From positions 1 through 7,517 of the forward strand of contig CAJXJG010000082.1 of assembly GCA_913054425.1 (NCBI GenBank): a stretch of DNA of 7,517 nt. The letters are read 5' to 3'. Positions 1 through 5,465 of the stretch are shown here, piece after piece. The notes beneath the pieces are model-generated. The model ran no database searches, was not told where the DNA came from, and was given only the letters and a program-made list of their open reading frames with translations. Numbering within the stretch: position 1 is the first letter of the stretch; each line of letters opens with the position of its first letter. This DNA comes from an uncultured Fidelibacterota bacterium (GTDB lineage Bacteria; Fidelibacterota; Marinisomatia; Marinisomatales; UBA8229). The position numbers and the translations under genes were made by a program.

Positions 1-302
1 TCAATGATGATATTTGATGGATCAATGATATTTTCTATTCCAATTGTTGAAGAAATTCCTGAAATCAGGTTCCAGCCTTCTTGCAAGCTTAATGTAATGG
101 ACGTTATCTCAGTTCCGATGATTTCACTGCTGCCGGAAGAAGTAAAGCGGAGCCAGTAGCCATTGCCATTTTCAAGAAAATCTACCTGGGAATAGGATCC
201 ATTGTAAGAGTATAAAGTTCCATCTATGGCTTCAGGAAAAATGGTTGTGACACTGCTATCGTCAACTCCAAGAGGAAGCCCGACCATGTTCCAGCCGGAT
301 AA
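1..302 (-). repeat. Twin module A of the protease (cut by window edge)
   Basis: Residues from about 801. GWNMVGLPL (803) to GYWLRF (848), then GWNLISGIS (876) running to the window edge. The 73-residue period and the 46-residue inner distance match the other two genes; the second GYWLR should lie just outside. Confidence 0.8.
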
Positions 303-2702
303 ATAATCAACTGTAAGAATGGAGGAAGCAGAATTCGTATGCACTATTTTTAACTGATTAAAAACGGTTTCAACGGAAACCGAACTCTGGTTTTTCATAT
401 TGACATTCACCATTAATCCACCAAACATATCCTGGAGAATAAATTGGCCATCTCCCAATTCAGATGGATTCCAGGAAACCGTAAATTGTGTCGCTCCTTG
501 TCCAGCCTGCATATGGATTTGCCATTCCGTGGTTTCTTCTTCTGGGGTTGTCGGACGGTAATCGATGAAAAACCGGTCACTAACAATACTATTGAACAAG
601 GCAGCATCAAAAGCAGGCGGGGGTGGCGCTGGTGGTGCATACATGTCATAATTATGATCATAGCCATTCGTGGCATTTAGATTTGTTCCAAAAATTAAAT
701 CCATATCATACATTGATTCATCGTCTATAGCATTCAGAAGTGCAGAGAAGTCAAATTCAGGCCAACCAGAAATTGATAACGAAAAATTACTGTTGCTGAA
801 ATCATAGGTGGATGAATTACCTGAATCAGTGATTTTTACCTTATAGGCATCCGATTCTTCCAGAGTATTTGGAATAGCCCAGTCATAGCTTTCATCATTT
901 GATGTGCTGGAGACTATTGTAGATTGAAAGCTTCCGCCTTCATATAATTCTATTTTTACATAAGTACCTGCGAAATCACTATACCAGGAGATCTCTTGTG
1001 TGGATCCTAAAGCCCAGTCTTCTCCGCCATTTGGTGAGAGAACTGTAATGAACGGAGATCCGGATAAAGTAAAATAATTGTCACTGTAGTCATACGTTGA
1101 TGAATTACTTGTATCTGTAATTTTTACCTTATAATTCGATGACGGATCATTTCCAGCTGGAATGGACCAGTTATAATATCCATCATTGGAGGTGCTGCTT
1201 GCAATAATGGCATAAAAATTTCCGCTGAGAAACAGCTCAATTTTTACAAAACTCCCTGCACTGGCACTTGACCATGTGACGGGATGTGATGAGCCTATTT
1301 CCCAATCTTCCCCACCGTTGGGTGATGTAACCGTGATTTCAGGATTTGAAGGAGCCCCATCATAAGTACCATCAATATTTGAAACACCAGTATTATCCGG
1401 ATCCAGCCAGTCTTTCAGCCTGGAAGAGGGACCGCTTCCATCCCAAGCACGGCTTATTTTTCCATAATAAGTATTATCACCAGTTACACACTCTCCACCT
1501 CCACCACTGAGCTGTCCAACTATCCTTCCATCATTATCAAATAATGGTGAACCAGAAGAACCTCCCTCTGTCCCACCTTCATCCCAGGCAACACTCCAAT
1601 GCGAACCCGGAGGGGAATATCCTTCATTATTCCAATTAATACCCGGCGAGTTCCCAGCATAATCGTTATCGTAATTAATCTTTTTGGGGTCACCGCCAGG
1701 ATGATGTACACCACAGGAAATCAGTGGTGAGGAATAACTCCTGTTCCAACCAGAGTAAAACACGTCCCAGGAATTATAAATTGTCCCCGTTATTTCAAGC
1801 AGTGCAAAATCAGGGTCCATTGGATTGGTATTAGCATCGGAGCTTGCACGCAGGGTTGAACCATAGGCATAGGAACCGTAGCTGGCATTGTTCCCACTGC
1901 ATCCAGGTGTTTCATAATTAAAATAGAATTTAAATATCCCTGGACTCAATCCATCCACACAGTGCCATGCAGTAAGAAAATAAGGTGTCAGATCAAAGTC
2001 AGCATTATTTATCATCGCACCAGAACACATCCAACTGCCCATAAGCAGCCAGGCAGTGGCATTGATTTGGTCTTCATAGGGAGCGGCATCCGGACACGCT
2101 ACATTTTCACCACAACTTCTATCTCTTTGGTTTCCAAAAAAGTTTAAGATATCACGATAATCATGAATTAACTCAGAAATAGAAAGGTCTGATTTTTCTC
2201 CGCCGGATGGTATAACAATTTCAACTATAATTTTATCACCAGGAACCAGTGGTGTGGCGAAAATATTGTCCGGAATGTTGTTCATTGATGTATAAGCACC
2301 ATACACCGTTTTTCTATCAGGGCTATAAACAAAAAGAGTGCTTTTTGGCGGGAGATAAAATCGGTCAAATACCAAGCTAATTGCAAAAGCACCAGAGCTT
2401 TCAAACTTCATCCGCCATATTTTGTCTCCCCTTGGTAATGTCTTCCACACGTCGGAGTTCTCCAGCGAAAGGTTGACAGGAAGCGTCGCACCATAGCGGA
2501 AAGGAGTGCCAGTCGGACGATTTTCATCTTCCATGATTAAGGCCCCCGCATCTACTGCGGGCATTCGCATAACTGGAATTTCACCACTAAGGTTTTGATC
2601 AAAACTGTAGGGTATTCCTTCCTGGCTGACCTGTCCTACCCCAACAGCTAAAGTGAAAAATGATAGAAATACCCGCAGTGTACACCTGGTTTTTACTATC
2701 AT
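1..2702 (-). CDS. Lysyl-endopeptidase-type (S1) secreted serine protease with Ig-like repeats (3' partial)
   Basis: The frame is open from ATG 2700-2702 to the window edge (900 full codons, no stop), so the C-terminus is missing. Residues 1-23 are a signal peptide (basic MIVKTRCTLR, then a hydrophobic core). About 24-191 resemble the propeptide of the Achromobacter protease I (Lys-C) family. The protease domain spans about 192-450, with His247 in TAWHC, Asp298 in DFALLEI and Ser383 in GGSSGSPLF as catalytic triad. Cys197, 203, 226, 248, 268 and 405 match all six cysteines of the three Achromobacter disulfides; Cys330 is extra. VHHPGGDPKK and the exit RLKDWLDPDNTG also fit the family. Two residues tied to lysine cleavage and high activity seem altered (see findings), so specificity is uncertain. 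Downstream lie two 92-residue Ig-like repeats (456-547, 552-643), a B-like module with a Pro-rich stretch (about 664-790), and twin module A from 801, cut by the window edge. A type IX sorting domain probably follows outside. The start is 25 bases after the previous stop, with only a weak AGGT ribosome site. Confidence 0.92.
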   Translation of the reverse strand, partial: MIVKTRCTLRVFLSFFTLAVGVGQVSQEGIPYSFDQNLSGEIPVMRMPAVDAGALIMEDENRPTGTPFRYGATLPVNLSLENSDVWKTLPRGDKIWRMKFESSGAFAISLVFDRFYLPPKSTLFVYSPDRKTVYGAYTSMNNIPDNIFATPLVPGDKIIVEIVIPSGGEKSDLSISELIHDYRDILNFFGNQRDRSCGENVACPDAAPYEDQINATAWLLMGSWMCSGAMINNADFDLTPYFLTAWHCVDGLSPGIFKFYFNYETPGCSGNNASYGSYAYGSTLRASSDANTNPMDPDFALLEITGTIYNSWDVFYSGWNRSYSSPLISCGVHHPGGDPKKINYDNDYAGNSPGINWNNEGYSPPGSHWSVAWDEGGTEGGSSGSPLFDNDGRIVGQLSGGGGECVTGDNTYYGKISRAWDGSGPSSRLKDWLDPDNTGVSNIDGTYDGAPSNPEITVTSPNGGEDWEIGSSHPVTWSSASAGSFVKIELFLSGNFYAIIASSTSNDGYYNWSIPAGNDPSSNYKVKITDTSNSSTYDYSDNYFTLSGSPFITVLSPNGGEDWALGSTQEISWYSDFAGTYVKIELYEGGSFQSTIVSSTSNDESYDWAIPNTLEESDAYKVKITDSGNSSTYDFSNSNFSLSISGWPEFDFSALLNAIDDESMYDMDLIFGTNLNATNGYDHNYDMYAPPAPPPPAFDAALFNSIVSDRFFIDYRPTTPEEETTEWQIHMQAGQGATQFTVSWNPSELGDGQFILQDMFGGLMVNVNMKNQSSVSVETVFNQLKIVHTNSASSILTVDYLSGWNMVGLPLGVDDSSVTTIFPEAIDGTLYSYNGSYSQVDFLENGNGYWLRFTSSGSSEIIGTEITSITLSLQEGWNLISGISSTIGIENIIDPSNIII
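333..713 (-). other. B-like module of the protease
   Basis: Residues about 664-790. LIFGTNLNATNGYD followed by APPAPPPPAFDAALF matches the FG...PPxPP...D pattern, then W.I..........F.VSW and a DGQFILQDMFGG strand pair. It is longer and more diverged than the copies in the other genes, and stands before module A instead of after it. Confidence 0.5.
774..1337 (-). repeat. Tandem 92-residue Ig-like repeats in the protease
   Basis: Two copies, residues 456-547 (1062-1337) and 552-643 (774-1049), align without a gap and are identical at roughly 53 of 92 positions by hand count. Each opens with IT V.SPNGGEDW and carries VKIEL, SSTSND, W.IP, YKVKITD and NSSTYD before F.LS. The DNA is also visibly similar, for example around YKVKIT in both copies. 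They resemble the Kre9/Knh1-type Ig-like fold found after bacterial secreted hydrolases, often as a spacer or adhesion module. A fairly recent internal duplication is likely. Confidence 0.85.
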
Positions 2703-2711
2703 CTGTTTTCT

Positions 2712-2715
2712 ACCT
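2712..2715 (-). promoter_or_regulatory. Weak Shine-Dalgarno site of the protease gene
   Basis: AGGT on the minus strand, nine bases before the ATG at 2702, within the 25-base gap after the haem-domain gene. It is a poor match compared with the GGAGG of the preceding gene. The start is preferred because the frame closes upstream (stop at 2733-2735) and because a signal peptide begins at this Met. Lower translation of the protease than of its neighbour is possible but is inference. Confidence 0.4.
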
Positions 2716-2727
2716 GTTTCGATACGA

Positions 2728-5436
2728 TTACTTCATGAGAATCATTTTCTGCATATCCGAAAATCCATTCCCATGGAATTGATAAAAATAGACACCGCTG
2801 GCAACGGGGTTACCCCGATTATCTGTACCATCCCATGAAATACTATACTGACCAGGCGCCTTGATTTCTGAAACAAGCTCATTTATTTCCTGTCCTGCCA
2901 GATTATAAACTAAGACAGCAATATACGACATTTCCGGAACGGTGTATGTGATGAACGTCACAGGATTGAACGGATTGGGATAATTTTGTGAAAGTGTATA
3001 TTGGTTTGGAAGGGATTCCACTTTTCTCAGGTTAAAATTCGTACTATTCCCAGAAATAACTACCGTACCAGAACCCGTTAAATCATACATAGAACCATTC
3101 TGAGAATCTATTAATTGCCAGATTTCATCATTATGGATAACGTAATCCACATTTACATAATCACTGTTTGCCAGGAGTTCCATTTTACCAAAATCGTTTA
3201 TATATTTCCAATCACCTTCAAAGCGTACATCAAATGCGCCTGCTGGCGGTTTGGGGGGTAAGCTAAAGCTCAGTCTTTCTCTATCTGATAAATCTATTCC
3301 AAAGAATAATTTTAAACCATTTATATATAAGGTATTTGCTCTTTGAATTTGATTAGTCCCAACTTTTGATAAATTATCACGATTATTCATGGCACCTTCA
3401 TCAATCCATTGGGATATTAAATTAATCAGATCAGAAGATAAAGGATCCGCATAGGCTGGCATTTGTAACCCCGGTGCTGTACCCTCTAGCTTTTGAATTA
3501 TATAACTGCCTGCACCATCTCCAGGAGTAACAACTGGACCATTATTGCTATTTCCTAACATGAGATTATCATACGTTGATAGATCCAATCCACCAAAATA
3601 ACCACCACCATTAACATGACAACTTGTGCAGTTATTATTAAATATCGGCTGGATTTCATTACTATAATTCACACTTCCTGGGGCTCCACCAACAATTAAG
3701 GACACTACACCATCCTGGAGTGCACGGAGCCAGTATCCCCTACCTGGTTCAATTGATTCAGATTCAAAATATCCATCATCAAATCCATAAATGGTCCCTG
3801 GAACAATCAAATCATCAGGATCACTAATAGAACTGACAGCAACAGAGGAGGAAATACCAGCAATCATGTTCCAGCCCTCGCTGATTGAAATGGATAATTC
3901 GCCTATAGACTGACCTGACACAGTTGTTTCGCCAGAATCATCAAACCTGAGCCAATAACCCGAGCCCGGGGTTAATTCAGTCTCCGAGGCATAACCACCA
4001 TCAAATGAATATAAGGTTCCATCGGTCGCATTGGGGAAAATCGTATAAACGCTTCCATCTTCAACCCCAACGGATAGGCCAACCATGTTCCAGCCTGCAG
4101 CATTCGCAAATGTGTATTCAACATTTTCAGAAGAGCCGACCGTAAAGCTGACCTCCCCTGTGCCCACATCACTCATTCCATCCGAGAATGACATTTCATA
4201 GGTGTGGCTCCCAGGCGCGAGTGAAGCCTGAACGGTAAAGATGGATCCGTCAGCATAATTGTGATCACCAGAGGTCAGAGTATCCACAATTTCATTGTCA
4301 ATTATTATCTCAGATATGAGAGGGAAATGATTATCTTCGTCTGAGTAATTGCAGTGAAACGCAACATCGTACAATCCACCTGAGTTACCTGTGATCTCAA
4401 ATCCATGATCAGAGAGGGATGGAGCTGTATTTTGCCCAATAGTGAACGACTGAATGCTCGGATTGAAAACAATTGCGTCTGTCTGATCTTGAAAGTTAAA
4501 CGCGTCAAGGCTTGCCTCTATTGTAATGCCAGCCATTCCTAGAAATTCATATTCATTCGGCCATGGGCCAAAAGCTGGATCAGAAAAAATATCGTTCCAG
4601 TTGGCAGACATATATAAATTGTTGCCACTGATCGAGTAATTAATGTTTCCAATAATTTCAGGGAAGTCAGAGTCCGCCTCGAACTTCCAGAGACCTGGAT
4701 AGAGCAATCCAAACGCACCATCGCCATAACCCAATCCATAGAGCGTTTGATCCTCATCTTCCGGGTTCAGAAAACCGACGACATACACATTCCAAGGGCC
4801 AAAGAAACCGCCCACGGGGAATCCCCCTCCAGCATTTGTGAGCTTTACAAATACCCTTGAATCGGTAAAGCTTATGCTCACATCTGTGATGTCAAAATTA
4901 GAACCACCATTTTGGTCCCCAGATGGTTCATCACAGACCGAGAGATAGTAGGGTGCGGGGTCCGAGTTGGATGAATTGTATGGACCCTGAGAAACGGTTG
5001 CCTCAGCGCCCTCATAGGTTAGTGTCGCCTGAACGCCAATATCAAACTGACCACTTCCAGGCATAGGCGCGAATGACTCAAAGGTATTCTCATAGCCGGT
5101 TGTTCCCAAAAAATATGCATCATTGAATCCCCAGTTTGATCCACCTCCATAGAAAATTTGGGCATCCACGGGGCCCGCATTTAGAATGGTGTCAGGTATG
5201 TCAGCATGGAAAAACATGGTGCCGTTTGGCTCTGGCGCTGTTGTCGCAATGTTGAGCAGGTCACTGATATCTCTGTCCCCCCTGAACATGTCCCAGTCCG
5301 GCCAGTCAAAATCTTTTCCAGATAGTGTAATCTTTATCTTTTGCTTAAGAGAGGATGGATCAGATGTCTCATCTGCAAAAACAGTTGCTTGAATTAAAAA
5401 AGTAGAAATAATTAAGATTATCAGGCTTCTTTTCAT
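2728..5436 (-). CDS. Multidomain type IX-secreted surface protein with an internal c-type haem domain
   Basis: A complete 902-residue protein. The ATG at 5434-5436 is supported by GGAGG four bases upstream and by a clear signal peptide (MKR, hydrophobic 4-20, likely cut after VFA at 21). Residues 22-335 form a Gly/Asp/aromatic-rich region I cannot assign; the stretch FDITDVSISF at 181-190 faintly recalls DOMON/CBM9-type beta sandwiches, which is speculative. Residues 336-435 look like an Ig-like sandwich (TAPSLSDHGF ... APGSHTYEMSFSDG). Module A spans 440-586, with GWN at 448 and 521. A cytochrome c domain follows at about 588-686: Cys603-Thr-Ser-Cys606-His607 for covalent haem, Met659 in QMP as likely sixth ligand, then ISQWIDEGA, all typical of the planctomycete-type cytochrome c family. 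Module B is 697-805 and the type IX sorting domain 808-902 (YPNPFNPVT, SGVYFYQ, terminal KMILMK). The protein is probably exported, haem-loaded in the periplasm and passed to the cell surface. Its biochemical role is unknown; redox partner, haem-based sensor or structural domain are all possible. Confidence 0.93.
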   Translation of the reverse strand: MKRSLIILIISTFLIQATVFADETSDPSSLKQKIKITLSGKDFDWPDWDMFRGDRDISDLLNIATTAPEPNGTMFFHADIPDTILNAGPVDAQIFYGGGSNWGFNDAYFLGTTGYENTFESFAPMPGSGQFDIGVQATLTYEGAEATVSQGPYNSSNSDPAPYYLSVCDEPSGDQNGGSNFDITDVSISFTDSRVFVKLTNAGGGFPVGGFFGPWNVYVVGFLNPEDEDQTLYGLGYGDGAFGLLYPGLWKFEADSDFPEIIGNINYSISGNNLYMSANWNDIFSDPAFGPWPNEYEFLGMAGITIEASLDAFNFQDQTDAIVFNPSIQSFTIGQNTAPSLSDHGFEITGNSGGLYDVAFHCNYSDEDNHFPLISEIIIDNEIVDTLTSGDHNYADGSIFTVQASLAPGSHTYEMSFSDGMSDVGTGEVSFTVGSSENVEYTFANAAGWNMVGLSVGVEDGSVYTIFPNATDGTLYSFDGGYASETELTPGSGYWLRFDDSGETTVSGQSIGELSISISEGWNMIAGISSSVAVSSISDPDDLIVPGTIYGFDDGYFESESIEPGRGYWLRALQDGVVSLIVGGAPGSVNYSNEIQPIFNNNCTSCHVNGGGYFGGLDLSTYDNLMLGNSNNGPVVTPGDGAGSYIIQKLEGTAPGLQMPAYADPLSSDLINLISQWIDEGAMNNRDNLSKVGTNQIQRANTLYINGLKLFFGIDLSDRERLSFSLPPKPPAGAFDVRFEGDWKYINDFGKMELLANSDYVNVDYVIHNDEIWQLIDSQNGSMYDLTGSGTVVISGNSTNFNLRKVESLPNQYTLSQNYPNPFNPVTFITYTVPEMSYIAVLVYNLAGQEINELVSEIKAPGQYSISWDGTDNRGNPVASGVYFYQFHGNGFSDMQKMILMK
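2731..3015 (-). other. Type IX secretion (Por) type A sorting domain of the haem-domain protein
   Basis: Residues 808-902: YTLSQNYPNPFNPVT, ITYTVPE, VYNLAGQEINEL, SWDGTDNRGNPVASGVYFYQ and the closing KMILMK. It is an almost canonical type A signal and marks the protein as surface or secreted cargo. Confidence 0.92.
3022..3348 (-). other. Module B of the haem-domain protein
   Basis: Residues 697-805, from TLYINGLKLFFG through SFSLPPKPP and AFDVRF to NFNLRKV. It aligns with the nuclease copy nearly end to end, but here it is separated from module A by the cytochrome c domain. Confidence 0.65.
3379..3675 (-). other. Cytochrome c domain inside the surface protein
   Basis: Residues 588-686 of the haem-domain gene. 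The haem-binding CTSCH is encoded at 3616-3630. Surrounding hallmarks are EIQPIF before the motif, GGLDLSTY after it, VVTPGDGAGSYI, QMP with Met659 as likely distal ligand, and the closing helix ISQWIDEGAM. The order and spacing fit a single-haem class I-like domain of the planctomycete-type family. Holoprotein formation would need a cytochrome c maturation system, which is not in this window. Confidence 0.88.
3679..4119 (-). repeat. Twin module A of the haem-domain protein
   Basis: Residues 440-586. GWNMVGLSV (448) to GYWLRF (493), then GWNMIAGIS (521) to GYWLRA (567). The Trp-to-Trp period is 73, with inner distances of 46 and 47 residues, the same as in the nuclease. GTLYSF and GTIYGF mark the middle of each half. 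It ends just before the cytochrome c domain. Confidence 0.8.
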
Positions 5437-5440
5437 TTTT

Positions 5441-5445
5441 CCTCC
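5441..5445 (-). promoter_or_regulatory. Shine-Dalgarno site of the haem-domain gene
   Basis: GGAGG on the minus strand, four bases before the ATG at 5436, inside the 29-base gap after the nuclease gene stop. It fixes the start of the haem-domain gene together with the signal peptide that follows at once. I see no promoter or terminator in this gap, which agrees with read-through from the upstream gene. Confidence 0.8.
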
Positions 5446-5465
5446 ATAATTGGATACTAACAGGA

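Noticed and set aside
413..676. Minus-strand open frame of 87 codons in a second frame within the protease gene
   Set aside because: It overlaps the B-like module in the true frame, and its Met/His-rich translation has no domain character.
444..680. Plus-strand open frame of 78 codons opposite the protease gene
   Set aside because: It lies fully inside a well-supported coding region on the other strand, has no ribosome site or recognisable protein features, and is explained by codon composition of the real gene.
2545..2561. Perfect 6-bp inverted repeat CCCGCA/TGCGGG with a 5-base loop
   Set aside because: It is within the propeptide coding region of the protease, lacks a T-run, and the bases are accounted for by the codons; a chance hairpin is more likely than a regulatory element.
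2703..2727. Possible terminator or promoter between the haem-domain and protease genes
   Set aside because: The 25 bases hold only a weak AGGT ribosome site; no stem-loop, T-run or -35/-10 pair is visible.
5437..5465. Possible terminator or promoter between the nuclease and haem-domain genes
   Set aside because: The 29 bases contain the GGAGG ribosome site and no inverted repeat or promoter-like pair.
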